The translations under genes and the position numbers were made by a program. From Aurelia coerulea (lineage: Eukaryota > Cnidaria > Scyphozoa > Semaeostomeae > Ulmaridae), in contig CM076951.1 in assembly GCA_039566865.1 (NCBI GenBank), positions 14,207,484 through 14,271,483 on the forward strand: DNA of 64,000 bases. Reading direction: 5' to 3'. Shown piece by piece: positions 43,609 through 55,661 of the stretch; position 1 is the first letter of the stretch; each line of letters begins with the position of its first letter. The notes below the pieces were generated by a model, which ran no database searches, was not told the origin of the DNA, and was given only the letters and a program-made list of their open reading frames with translations.

Positions 43609-46600
43609 ATGTTTGGATCAGAGTATGATACAATTGATGTAACTGATTTTAAAGGGTCCTCGTCACGTCACAGAAAGAAACGACTATACAATGAAATAGT
43701 GAATGACATTCAAAAGATCATAAAGCCAAAGAAGGGACCCAGAAGACCATTGCAGTGTCACATAAATATCTCATCATATGACCCAGTGACTGGAAGACGA
43801 AAGCATCACAATCCACGCAAAAGAACAAAGTTATCAAAGACTGACACTCAGGATTCTGATAATGATTTAGCTGATAATTGTAAGTAGGACTTTTTGCCAT
43901 AAATTTCATGAGATTTTTGTGATGATATGGCAGTTAACATTTTTTAATTCAACCATAGCTTCTTAATTGTGCTATACCCAAAGAACTTTCCATCTTTAAA
44001 AGTAACATTGATTTTGCACATTAACAACTCAGAGGATCAATGACTTTTTGACCTTTTCATTTGGCTATTTCTAAAACAATGCATACTTTATATTTGGATA
44101 TCTCTGTTTCAAATTGATAAAATTGCTTGAATTGCAACCAAATTCAATTCTGTGAAGAGTTGCATAATTTTATATTATTTATTTTGGAGTTAATTCTGTA
44201 TCAAATATGGGGGATATTTTGAAGGTAGAACTGAACAAGAAAGTTAGATCTGAATCAGAAACATCTTTAGCAGTTTTGCCATATTTTTTCTCAGTACTTT
44301 GTAAACTCAAAATCACTGTTTTTCCATATTTTTGCAAGCAGATATCAACAATGAGTCCATGCAAAACTATGACGAAGCTGTTTTCTGCCCAACAGAGACT
44401 TTTTCAAACGGAAAAAGGTGATAAGAAATTACTTTCTTACTTACTCATAGAAACTTGTCATATAAATATGAATATCCTAATTTCACTGGAGCAAATAGAT
44501 GGACACAATACACAATGTATACACAATGTATACACAATGTACACCTGATAGGTGCTAAAATGAGATATTTCTGCTGTAAATAAACTTTACCTTTTATGCA
44601 AATTTTGGTTTGAAGGAAGTTATAACAGTTTATGAAATCATGAGATTGGTTCGTTTCCTCTTGAGTTTATTGAGCTTCATATATCCATCTTTTAAGGAAT
44701 TTCAATCAAACCAACACCCTTTATATTTATTGTTGTTATTTTGTTATTTCTCTTCCACCTCTGAAAATGATATTGTTTTGCATTATACATTATGTTTTTG
44801 AAATCAATAAGCTTATGATTGAGAGTAGTTAACACTTAGAGTAGCTGACCAAAAGCTTATAGTTTATGTAACTGTAGATTGGTAAAGATTTTAATCTTGG
44901 TTGCTTATTGGCAAAATGTTGCTGAGTCTTGACAGGGGTGTTCATAGAGTAAATGTTTATTATTTCATCATCATGATCTTTTCCAGAATTGGAAGATATG
45001 ATTGCTGAGTGCAGAAACGAGATGGGCATTGTGGAGAAAGAAAAGACTGTGTGGACCAATCGTCAGAACATTGCACATGCGAAATGGGAAGGAAGCAGAC
45101 AATCGCTAACCGAGGCAATGCTTGGGCAGTTTTATTTAGATGATGTTGAATGTAGCAATTGCCACCTGCAGCAAGCATTTATAAATTGTATCCACTGCAG
45201 AACATCTGGGCCAATTTGTGGAGATTGTGACAAGGAGCTGCACAGGAAAAAACCATTTCATGACCGTCAGTTCTGGCAGGGAAATTTCTACCAATTCTTG
45301 TCGCCCTTGCAGTCAGTTAATGCAGGTGGCCAGCTGATTGATATAAGTAAGTCTCATCTACAGTTGATTTTTCCTTTCAAGGTAATGTCGTAAAAAAGCT
45401 GTTTTGGTCCCATTTGAAATGGGTTGGGATACATAATCAATTCTTCCTATAGCAACAGCAACATAATTGACTCACAAAGTGGATAGTTGATTTTTGGATA
45501 AATATTTGAAACCTTTTGTTGAATGGAGGTGAGCATGTTTGATTAATTTGATAAAGATGTAGTATAGTATATTTGTCACTGGCACATGTTAGAGGTTATG
45601 ATACAAATTGTATCAAAGATTTGCATACCAAATTGAATAGAATTTGAAGAATCTTGTAACCATTGTCTTGAATGCATTATATCAAGTTACAGAATTGTAA
45701 AATGAAATATCGCGACTGAATATGGGCCATTTGTATTCACCGGCATTCAAATACTGGCATCGGCATTGGAACTGGCATTGGAATTGGCATCGATATTGCG
45801 CAAGTACCATGAGGCATGCAAAACTGGCCAGGGGGTCCGTCACAGCAATTTGTACGAGTAAATCAATGCAGTGAACAAACTCTGTCAATTCAATAATTGC
45901 TAAAGACAATTCTCCTCATACTGTGAAAGGGCTTTGGGCTTTGATGGGTTGCGGGTTTGGCCAATTTTTGCCCCCAGGGCTGAGGGCTTGATGCTTTTAT
46001 GTTAGCTTTCGGGTTTTAAGATTTTGAGGTTTTAAGATTTTCATATTACAGGTCATTCAAGAGTGTGTTTTAGATTGTAAAATATGCTGTCATAAATTTT
46101 ATTTTTCAGCAATGATGATTCTTGAAATGAACCAAACTTTTGAAGTTGAACCAGAGTAGTCTCAATAATACCCTGGGTACCAGACTCTCTAATATTTAAA
46201 TGTTAGAGAGTCTGGTACCCAGGGTATCTCAATAAGGGTAATAAGTGAACGAATTATACGTAACTTCACGATCAAACTAACAACTTTTACTCTCAAATTA
46301 AGTATAAGTTCACAAGATTCAAAGATATTCAAGGTTCAAAACTTCATGCTCTGATAAAGTTTTAATTATGAAGAGCTCTGTTCTGTCTTTAACGTAAAAT
46401 CCCCGGGAGGGGGTATATAACATGTTCAGGGTAATGGTATGTGCCGCCCATATGGGTGGGTTCTTGGGCCAAACTTTCTTTTAACAACATTCTCTAAACA
46501 AGGGTCATTTTCGGCAGATTTTCCATTTATTAGTGGCGTTTCGCTGAAATTTGCAAAAATAGTTACAAATGTGGAGTTTTCCGAAAAAAGTCTTCAAAAA

Positions 46601-47816
46601 TCTGGGCACCAAGGCAAGTTTCGGCAATTAGAAGAGGGTACATTTCTGAAAACAAGTTGTGTACCGCTCCAGCCGGGGTAAAGTCAGAAATCTAATTTAA
46701 TGTTAGCTCAGTTCAAAGTGTTCCTATAAAAGCGTAATTAAGCAATTCAGGTATGCTCTTATGAGAAACTCTCCGTATGATATCAGTAATCCTCATTCAT
46801 AATGCTCAAATCCATCAACGTTAGATAATTGGGAGAAAATGAATAGAGACTCGCGCAAATCGCTGTTGCGCACCCCCTGGTTAGTTTTGCATGCGCCATA
46901 GTACTTGTGGACTTGTGCAATAATCGATGCCAATTCCAATGCCAATGCCAGTTCCAATGCCGATGCCAGTATTCCAATGCCGGTGAATACAAATGGCCCT
47001 GAATATGCAGATCATTAAAAACCTTATCAAGCCAGAAGATGTTTAGTGCTTGATTGATGCCCTGCTGGAAAGATCAGTAGGATCAGTTATGTACATATTT
47101 CCATTTCAGAAAAATTTGTTGATTTAAAGCCACCAGAATGTAGCAGTTGTGGAAGGATTGATGATCTGTTCTTCACTCCAAGCAGTCAGCAATGTGTTGT
47201 GATAAATTTACAAGGTACTCCCCACTGTAGATTATTTCAGTGATCTTTTTCTTGTACACTGTTCAACAATATTCTGATCCAATCTGCGTTATTTTTCAAA
47301 CAATGCTCTTTAGCAGTTCCTTCTTTGTTCCTTTGTTGAATTTCACTCATCTCCTTCCAACCCAAATTGTATGTTTTTCATCCTTTTTAAAAGCTGATCT
47401 CTAATGTAAATTCATTATTTTCTACTTGCCGCAATTAATTTGCTATGACCCATTTTGCAGGTATTTTCAAACTTTTAAAAGAATAGCGGTTCAAGTATTT
47501 CCTGATGTGGAGTATTGATTGTTGAACAGTTATTTCCTAATCAAAATTTATGAATCATAAAAACTCACCAATCATCTGTTTAGGTCGCTATGATTTGCTG
47601 AAGCACACATATCACTGTGATGGATGCAGGGAAGATTGTGATCCTTTTAAACTAATATCATTAGTTCAGTCACGTTATTGGCCTGGCAGCATTGATAACA
47701 TCACGTATTTGATCGATGAAGACCTCTTGGTGTTTTTTGATAAGCTGAAGGCATTCATGCCAGGGACATCTGAGTCTGCATTTTTGAAAAGTCTGGTGGA
47801 AATACTTGTCTCATAA
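43609..47816 (+). CDS. KDZ transposase gene, 5' half, four exons
   Basis: Exon 1 (43,609-43,882; donor GTAAGT) is basic, with RRPLQCHINISSYDP. Exon 2 (acceptor at 44,987; to about 45,347) has WEGSRQSLTEAM followed by CSNC, CIHC and CGDCDKELH. Exon 3 (47,110-47,213) has ECSSCGRIDDLFF. Exon 4 (47,583-47,816) has GRYDLLKHTYHCDGC, YWPGSIDN and DEDLLVFFDKLKAFMPGTSE. The order of Cys clusters followed by the YWPGS...PG.S..AFLKSL block is typical of KDZ transposases with N-terminal CxC domains. In exon 4 the frame ends at TAA (47,814-47,816) where the long catalytic region should continue, so the gene is truncated or uses undetected exons. Intron 2 carries a 1.27-kb element. Exons 1-4 have no internal stop. 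Confidence 0.7.
45724..46998. mobile_element. 1.27-kb inverted-repeat element in KDZ intron 2
   Basis: The ends GGGCCATTTGTATTCACCGG and CCGGTGAATACAAATGGCC are inverted repeats continuing for about 150 bp, including mirrored GGCATTGGAACTGGCATTGG minisatellite words. CTGAATAT flanks both sides (45,716-45,723 and 46,999-47,006), an 8-bp duplication. There is no transposase. A 58-bp hairpin is nested inside. Confidence 0.85.
46169..46226. mobile_element. 58-bp perfect hairpin with 9-bp duplication
   Basis: 24-base arms (46,169-46,192 and 46,203-46,226) are exact complements around TATTTAAATG. The 9 bp TCTCAATAA stands on both sides (46,160-46,168 and 46,227-46,235). It has the same plan as the hairpin at 6,654-6,730 but a different sequence (TACCCTGGG ends). 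Confidence 0.88.
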
Positions 47817-48377
47817 ATTCGAGAAGAATTAAAATCTAACGATCAGTAAATTTCTATCAAAAAGATGTTTAAGGTGTCAGCGTAACTCCCTTAAGATGTC
47901 ACAGCAAGCTCAATCGGGCTTACGTCAAACGTAGATGTATTCATTCTCATAAAACGTTGATAGTCCCCTCTGTCAGCTAGTCTGAGTTCATTGACTAGAC
48001 CAGTCTATATACTTTTATCGGTTCTTCGTTGAAGCCATTCTTTGCACCATACACTTCTTTCCCTCTTTCTTTTCAGTCTCAAAGCACACCCAATCAAAAT
48101 TGCACAAGCAGCCACAGTCTCATTCTCGTCATCATCCATTTTAATTTTGAGTAGATATTTCGCAAATCGCCAATTTATGCTTCAATACAGATGGTCCCCA
48201 GCACCACCGACATTGGTTTGGAAACAAAGTTGCTACTGACGTCATGATCTTATTCCGGTTTTGTCGCGCTTTGCCATTTTTGCAACAAAATCGAAAGGGA
48301 AAGTATGTTTATCATGGAGATATTTCTAATCTACAGCCATAAAGTCGTTGAAGATGCTCAATTCGAATTAATTTTCA
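47817..48377. other. No gene seen
   Basis: Sequence after the truncated KDZ exon 4. No recognised exon or repeat. Confidence 0.4.
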
Positions 48378-48510
48378 TCCTCTGTGAAATAAATTCAAAT
48401 AGCGCGCCAAAATATTTGAGCAAAGTCAGTCAAATATCTCAAATTTTGTTGGCTCCTTTGGAAAAAAAATGCTAGAAGCGATTTTATTTTGACCCTGGAT
48501 CAGAATAAAA
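48378..48510. repeat. 133-bp direct repeat, first copy
   Basis: Matches 51,810-51,942 with a few changes (TCCTCTGTGAAATAAATTC to GATCAGAATAAAA). The second copy lies just after the MADF gene stop, so the first may be a stray copy of that gene's 3' region. Confidence 0.9.
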
Positions 48511-50630
48511 GCTTTTGGGGGGAAGGTATTTTTGTATTCATCCCCACAGCTTCTGAATTTCCGCAAAATCACGGTACGTCACGTGATGTTAGAATATGTG
48601 GCGTGATTGGCTAATCTCACAAACTGTAAACAAACCCGCCAAACTATTGAAAACATTATCTGCCCTTGTTCATGGGAACACCAATGACCGTAAAAATCAT
48701 TTGAGTCAGCAGCCTAACCATATATGATAATGGCAGCCTAACCAAAATAGCATATATGACACCACAGAGGAAAATACATTTCTGTGGAGGAGATATTACG
48801 CTAGCTCGTCCGCAGTGGTAAAGAATATTTTCCACCGCGAAAGGAAAGGAACTGAACTGCGGCAATCAAGAATATATGTGGCATCTTGCCACCCATGATT
48901 TCACCGTCAGATCACTGAAGTTAAATCTTGCAAGCAACCCCCTTGACTTGGAGGGATGCCATGAATTACGTGACTCGCAAAATTTCCCTTTTTAGCTTCT
49001 TTTGAAATTGTTTGACATTTATTTGAAATAGTCTATACCTGATATTGCATGGAATTCGACACAAACTCGCGCAATTATTCTACAAATTGCATCAAAGCCG
49101 TAAAGCAGTTATTTGGAATTAGATGTCGATTTTATACTTTCCTAGGTAATTTCTTAAAAAATCTGCTGCGTCCATTGGTAAGACCAAGTCATCAGCATCA
49201 TGTTCGTATCAAAATTATGCTCCTATACTTGGTAGTTCTGAAGTTCCCCCTTTTACAGATTCCCCCTTTTACAGATTTGAAGAGCTGCGTTATTTTCGTT
49301 TAGATAGGAAATATCAACTTCTTAATGCCAGATTCGAGATTTGCGTGCAAAGATCTTCAATATGATGCGTTGTACTTCCAATTTCGACGTTTGGTTTTCA
49401 TATTCCCCCATTTACAGATTTTGAATGAAATCTGTTTTGCTGGATTTATTTTTGCTCGCCCATAAGAGGAAATGAAAAGATTTTCTATTGTGGTATACAG
49501 TGTTGGCCACAGTTTCATAAAAAAATATATAGAAAATTGTGGAATGTGCAGTTTCCATGTTCCCCCTTTTACAGATTCCCCGGTTCCCCGTTCCCCCTTT
49601 CACAGATAGCCATTATCAAAAGGAAGTGTTAGGAATTCCAGATATGAATGACTTACTTGCCCCTTACTTGAGACGATCAATCACGTGTGTTGATGTAGTT
49701 GGGATCAAAGGGCTTCCAGGAATATGTTTCTTTGGAGCACAATACCATAATTAGACCAAGGATTGTTTCTTTGACTATCAGTTCTCTTCTGCCTGTGCAT
49801 ATGTAATCCTTGAATTTTTTTATAGATAAACAAATACGATTCTTGGGAAGATGACAAAACCCCTTACTTTGTCCTTGAGAACTGAGTCTGTTAAGAACTC
49901 CTGTTCCCGTTTTGATCCCCGTTTACGTTCTGGATTTATATTGTGGTATTCAGATAAATTTGTACCTTTATCTTGCAATTTATTGCATCTGTGAGCCACT
50001 CCTGTTCCCTTTTACGTTCATTCCTATTATAATATTGTGATACTCGTGTTTTCCGTGTTGCAGCTTATTTAAGCTGATAATTTGCAAAGAGAGTTCAATC
50101 TGTTGTGAAGGTTCCTTCGACTCTCGACTTGCAAAAATTTATGATATCTTGATAACAAGCTTTTCTGCTACATACAACGTGGATGAATATACAAAACGTC
50201 ATTTTCAACAATATCTTCGCAGTAAAATGGAAGAGGAAAGAAGGTAATATTACTTCATATGGAAAAACATTCATCTAAATATATCGTTATTAGAAATTTT
50301 TACTAGAGCTTTTGTCTTCTTTGTAGAGCATTCTAAAGCTCCTAGCACATGAATTTTGTCAAGTACCATATATTAATCGAGACTTTGAGAGTTAAATAGT
50401 GAAAGGCTATTTTGGAAGAATCTTTGTTTGATCTTGTCGGTTTGATGGATTGCAGGGAATTCAAAATCCATTTTGAGGGGGATCAGGGCCAAATTCGTCC
50501 ATTCGCAACACTGCCAGCAAGAATTCTCTTTAACTTTTTTTTTTAAATCTGCCTTAACTTTTTTATTTCTAATGAGCAGTAGATAAATACAGTGATGACC
50601 TAAATTGTAATTTTCTGTTTCTGTCATTAG
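48511..50630. other. Non-coding, with a CCCCTTTTACAGAT cluster
   Basis: At 49,247-49,608 the word CCCCCTTTTACAGATTCCCC and variants recur five times at the two ends of a roughly 360-bp interval, as at 38,320-38,395. A short frame after it (49,620-49,720: NDLLAPYLRRSITCVDVVGI) looks like an exon scrap. No other gene is seen. Confidence 0.4.
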
Positions 50631-51714
50631 GTTGGGAGCTACAGGGCAGGGACAAGGAGTCATCAAAAAAGATAGCGAGAAAGATGAGTTAACGCAACCA
50701 AGTAGTGCTTCAAACACCAAGCAAGCCAAAGCCGCACCAAAAAAAAAAAGCAAAACGCCAACGAGAAGGTATCAAAATTTGAATGGCCTGATAACTTGGT
50801 AGAAAGCCTGATAAATGCCTGGCAAGATCAACCAGTACTTTATGATGTCAGTCATCCAGAATATCATTTGAAAGACAAACGCCGAAATGCTATCCAGCGA
50901 ATTGTAAGTGCCCTTGAAGATTTGGAAGTCAACCCCATGCCATCACATGACGAAGTAACAAAAAAAAATCAGCTTCCTGAGAGGCTATTTTGTATCTGAG
51001 AAAAATAAGGTGAACCAAGCAAAAGTAAGTGGTGCCGGTGCAAACGAAGCATACAAAAGTAAGTGGCAGTTTTTTGAGTCTCTGCAATTTCTATCAGACA
51101 ACATCATCCCAAGAAGAACAGAATCAAATTTAGAGAAGAGAAAGAAGGAAGTCGATGATGATGACAAAGATTATGCCTATCCGATTGATAACACCACATC
51201 GTCAAAATCGGCCAAAAAGATGGAGGCAAGGAGAACAAATGACTTGATAGAAACGGCAATAAATGCCCTGAATCGCCCAAAACAAGCAGTGGCTAAAGGA
51301 GCTGAAACAGAGGTACGATCTGCCGACAAAATATTTGGGGAAATGGTTTGGAGAATGTTGGAGGAGATACCGGATGGCTACGCAAAAGATATGGTAAAAA
51401 TAGACATTCAGAAGCAGCTATGCCAAATAAAGCACACAAGTTATCAACAGCAGCAAGGTTTTATTCCGATGCAGCAAAGCCTCAATAACCAAGGTCAGCA
51501 GAGCTTTAACCCCCAAGGTCTACAAAGCTTCAGTCACAGTCAGCAAAGTTTCACGCCTGTTCACAAAAATTGGAATGACAGTGGAATATCTCGGATGCAG
51601 GAAACGTATCAGCGATCGTTGTCAAGAGCCAGTACATCCATCCTTTCACCATCAGTAGAACTTGGAGAACAATACGACACAACAGAAAAAATTGATATCG
51701 AAAATGATTTTTGA
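50631..51714 (+). CDS. MADF-domain protein with BESS-like tail
   Basis: After an acceptor (CTGTCATTAG) the frame encodes an acidic/basic lead. A MADF domain follows: FEWPDNLVESLINAWQDQP, LYDVSHPEYHLKDKRRNA and LRGYFVSEKNKV. Then come a linker, a BESS-like segment (FGEMVWRMLEEIPDGYAKD), a Gln-rich stretch and the stop at 51,712-51,714. MADF proteins bind DNA and occur as transcription regulators or as accessory proteins of PIF/Harbinger transposons. The reading frame needs two shifts, both exactly at A-runs: A11 at 50,739-50,749 and A9 at 50,960-50,968. Homopolymer length errors could explain both. The first exon lies upstream and was not found. Confidence 0.75.
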
Positions 51715-51809
51715 ATGTAAAAGAATTGTATTTTTCTTGAAAACTGTTGCTGATAGAAAAAATCTTTTGTTTGTCTTCTCTCGATGCTGTATTCCAAAGT
51801 ATCCACCAG

Positions 51810-51942
51810 TCCTCTGTGAAATAAATTCAAATAGCGCGCCAAAATATTTGAGCAAAGTCAGTCAAATATCTCAAATTTTGTCGGCTCCTTTGAAAAAAAA
51901 TGCTAGAACCGATTTTATTTTTGACCCTGGATCAGAATAAAA
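51810..51942. repeat. 133-bp direct repeat, second copy
   Basis: See the first copy at 48,378-48,510. It begins 95 bp after the MADF stop codon and includes possible AATAAA polyadenylation words (GAATAAAA). Confidence 0.9.
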
Positions 51943-53496
51943 TCGTCAACGATGGCTCATTAAAACCAATTAACGAGATTAAAAACGGGAGATAAGATCA
52001 AACGTCACCGTAAATATTTTCCTGTTATACGTTAACTTTTTTCTAAATGTTGAAAATTTTAGAAAAAGTTTACAAAAAATTTAGGAAAAAGAGCCTGTGT
52101 AAACCGGCCTTTACCCTCCCTTAATTTGGTATCTTCGATGTCGTTGATGTAACCATTATTGAGCATATCAGTGATTTTCTTGCCTAAAGTCTCTCAATAA
52201 TCCGGGTTTGGATCTGTGAAGATTTGTTCATTATATTATTATCATCATTATTATGGTTATCATTATCATAATTATTATTATACTGTGCAGGTTTCGCTTT
52301 CTTTCTTCATCAACTTTCTCTGCTCTAAGCATCAATTTCCCCCACAAGCTGGTGACCCAAAACTAACTTTGAACCAAATTCTCCATTTGCATGAAAACAG
52401 GGTTTGACTATTTTGTGCTATAATGGTCAGTTGCTACCAGAAATTCTAGTCAACTTTGTCATGTTTGGCTTAAAGACAGAAGAAATTCACCCTTGTTATT
52501 CTGTCAGAGCCCCCACTGCTTAATATAGGGTAAATATACAACCTCTTTTTGGAACAAAATGGTGTGATCAGCAAGAGACCTACTGTACCTTGCAGAAAAT
52601 AAGGTGTGTAATATGTGTAATCAGTCATTTTACAAAGACAGAGTCACAAGATACATAAAAAACCAGTTTGTAGATTGTTAAGATACCAGATCAATCATAT
52701 TCTGGGAAATTCATACATGATTCTCATGGTTTTTTATATTTCTCAAGATGTATACCCATACTTGTTAAGTTACCCCCCCCCCCCCAGAATCTTGAACCAT
52801 TTTTGTTGTTGCATTCTGTTTCAAGGATGACTATTCTTTACCAGTTCCTGCTGCTCCTGCTGTTTCGTTTTTATTCGCCTACACATATAATATGTTGCAG
52901 CTCATTTTATAACACCGGCAATACTCAAATTATTACATACTTCTAAATTGTACGTTTGTTATTCAGAATATATTTTCTTCAATTTCTTTCTGTGATATTT
53001 TGTAACATCGTTTCATAACATAACCCTTCACAGCTTTTGCCTGAACCCCCTGACACCCAATCACGGCCAAAGGCTGCAATGCGTGACAGGAAGTAATTGG
53101 CAATGGCCCCTAATAGCAAAACACTTTAAATATTTCAATAATTATTAACTATTGGCATATTTTGCGACATATACCAGACTGTCCATGCCAAAAGATTTAC
53201 GGTTTACAGGTGTCTTACGCATAAAATTATTGCAAAGAAGAGTTTCCCCAACGTTAAAATGATACATGAATCTATAGGAGTTCAGTTTTATCAGGTACTC
53301 TAACATAGAATGAATATACTTTGCATGATAAAATTAAGATTGATGTTGACAGAGAAGAATTGTTGCCTTGTGGATTGCTTTTTTATAAAACGACCCCAGC
53401 CCGATTTTCAGAAGTTTTGAAGTCAAGTTTTCAAGTTTAACAGGTGAATAATTAAGTATGGGTGCAGGATCTTTGTCTGTATAACTTTTTGGCACA
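51943..53496. other. No gene seen; simple repeats
   Basis: An ATT/ATC-rich microsatellite lies at about 52,229-52,285 and a C-run at 52,771-52,784. Nothing else is recognised. Confidence 0.45.
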
Positions 53497-53769
53497 ATGT
53501 TAAAGGAGGCATCTTCCAGGCTACCTGAGGGTAATGATCACTGTTTGCTACCAAAAAGAAGTGGTGGAAATGTAACTAACTACACAGTGCTTGGAATGTT
53601 GATTGGCCATTCACTGCTAAATAAAAGACCAAATACAAGCATGTTTGCACCATTGGTTTATGACATGATCTGTGGAAATGGGATATTTGATCAAATTGGA
53701 TGTGAATTAAAGAAAGATATGATTCCTATAAATGCAGCTTATAAATGTCCTATAAATGTACACATCATT
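53497..53769 (+). pseudogene. HECT-like domain fragment
   Basis: An open frame of 91 codons includes HCLLPKRSGG, TVLGMLIGHSLLNKRP and FAPLVYDMICGN. This is the pattern of the N-lobe of HECT E3 ligases (L.P..., G..IGHS, ...P.VY). The catalytic Cys C-lobe is absent and no neighbouring exon was found, so it is a fragment. The family call rests on motif memory only. Confidence 0.4.
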
Positions 53770-53772
53770 TAG

Positions 53773-54819
53773 CATTCAAACAAATGTTAACAAAACAGAC
53801 ATATCTCTGCATACAAATATGGTAAGGACTTATGATAAACATTCATTTTATCAATTGCATGGGGGAAATCACTTCTGTAAAGTGATAAAATGTCCATTAA
53901 GTCCTTTTAGAGGAAGAGCTTCGTAGAATTACCTTGACCCCAGCAAATATTGTTACATTGATTGGGATTTCCTTTGCTTCGAGAATGTTTTCCACACAAG
54001 TTTTGTAAAGCAATTTATTTGTCTTAACGAATTAAAACACTTTCTGGTGCCTGAGCCTCTCAGAATTGTGATAACCTCACACAAATCACAGATGCAGAAG
54101 ACTATCTGAATGTTAGTGAACAAAACATAAAACCTTAAAACTTGAAACTGTAAACCTGGTAACCTGTAAACCTGGTAACCTGTCAACCTGGTGACCTGTC
54201 AACCTGGAACCTGTCAAACCTGTTGACTTGTTAACCTGTGTTTTACACTTGCCGGCTTGTAAGTAAGTGAATGGCATCCCAGAAAATTACGAAACTCTAT
54301 AGAAACGATGAGAGGTCAATTCGAAGTTAAGAAACTTGTCAATCTTTAGTTATGAGTTGAAAAGTGTTTTGGGCATACAGTCTATTACCATCTCAAGAAA
54401 TACCAAAGAGAATAATGTTTCTTCTATGTAGGCCTAATTGTCCGAGCTCAAAGCAAATCCTTTATTAGCGGCTCTTTGCAAATTAAAAAACCTTTCTTTA
54501 ACTCCCCTGATGTTGACAAAGGCTCTCCAAAAAATCACGGTGTTTTAGCTGCAAAAGATGGCAAATGTGAGGTTTTTTTTACCGAACTCGCATTTTAAAT
54601 GTACCAACTCACACTTTTAACTTGCAACTCGCAGAAAACACCAACTCGCAACTCGCACTTTACAAATCCATCATCCAGAGGGGGAAATGACAAGATAACT
54701 GTTTCCAGGGGGTAAGAGCAATAAATAGCAAATTCCAGAGGGGTTGCAGACAGTTTAATGGCAGGTTTTTCAGTTTCCAGGGGATAAAAGCTAAATTTGG
54801 AATTTCTCATAGCCTGTAT
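53773..54819. other. Non-coding with short minisatellites
   Basis: At 54,150-54,240 the words ACCTGGTAACCTGTAA and ACCTGTCAACCTGG repeat about seven times. CAACTCGCA words recur at 54,583-54,655. No gene is seen. Confidence 0.5.
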
Positions 54820-54829
54820 CAGTAACCAT

Positions 54830-55261
54830 ATCATTACTGGTCTAAGATATCTACACGAAAACTGAGTGGCACATCGCGATCTAAAGTCAAGCAATGTCCT
54901 TGTCAGTAACTTTCACATTTTGCAACTATCAGCAATTGTGCAAGACTTTGAATGGAGAAGAAACCCATGCATTGCAAAACTGACTGATGTTGGCGAAAGT
55001 TGGGGAACCTTATCACAGTCAACGAATGCCATATGCACACACACAATTGATATCTTCAAAGGAACGATGGCATTTATAGCACCCAAAGTAATCACCCCCA
55101 TTCTCCATCCCCACCAAATGCGAGAGGAAGCCTTGAAAAGAGCCTACATCTGGAGCAGAGCCTTGGTATGCTTTTCTTCTGCCTGGTCAACCCAAGCAGA
55201 AAAGCACCGTACATTTATGAAGGAAAGCAAACTGCTTGTAAAATTGTTTCAAAGAGTTTGA
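54830..55261 (+). pseudogene. Protein kinase catalytic-domain relic
   Basis: The frame reads GLRYLHEN, then a TGA (54,863-54,865), then VAHRDLKSSNVLV: the HRDLK..N catalytic loop. It continues with AKLTDVGES in the place of DFG and KGTMAFIAPKV in the place of APE. Both key motifs are degenerate (DFG to DVG, APE to APK), and with the stop this is a dead fragment of a Tyr-kinase-like or receptor-interacting-type kinase. The N-lobe is not seen upstream. Confidence 0.65.
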
Positions 55262-55661
55262 ATTTCCACCAAGATAGTTTGCAAGATTTTATTTGCAACA
55301 TCCTATAAACATGCAAATTTGCATAAATGAATAATTAAGGCATAATGGTTGTAAAGTCTGCGCAAACTGTTGTTTTTAGAAAGGGTAGTAATTTTGTGTG
55401 AATTTATAAATGTGATGTTGGCAGTCATTGGAATCCAACAATATTCCTTTCTAACAGTGTAACTTATTTATAAAATTAGAATGTACTAAGACATGAGAAT
55501 ATAATATACAACCTCAAATGTTACTTGATGCCGAGTAAAGCCAGAAGTGCTGTAAAATACTTGTATGTCTTCAAACATTCATATTTTCTGACTGAAAAAC
55601 TGTTATGTTCCTACAAACGAGAAGGTAAACACAACACATTGATTCGTGTATGTCTTTTTAG
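55262..55661. other. Intron-like DNA before the transposase-like exon
   Basis: AT-rich. A short frame at 55,525-55,620 (SYFLTEKLLCSYKREGK) may be the preceding exon, with a GAAG|GTAAAC donor at 55,621-55,628. Confidence 0.3.

Noticed and set aside
48378..51942. The 133-bp direct repeats as LTRs around the MADF gene
   Set aside because: No TG...CA ends, no primer-binding site or polypurine tract, and no flanking duplication.
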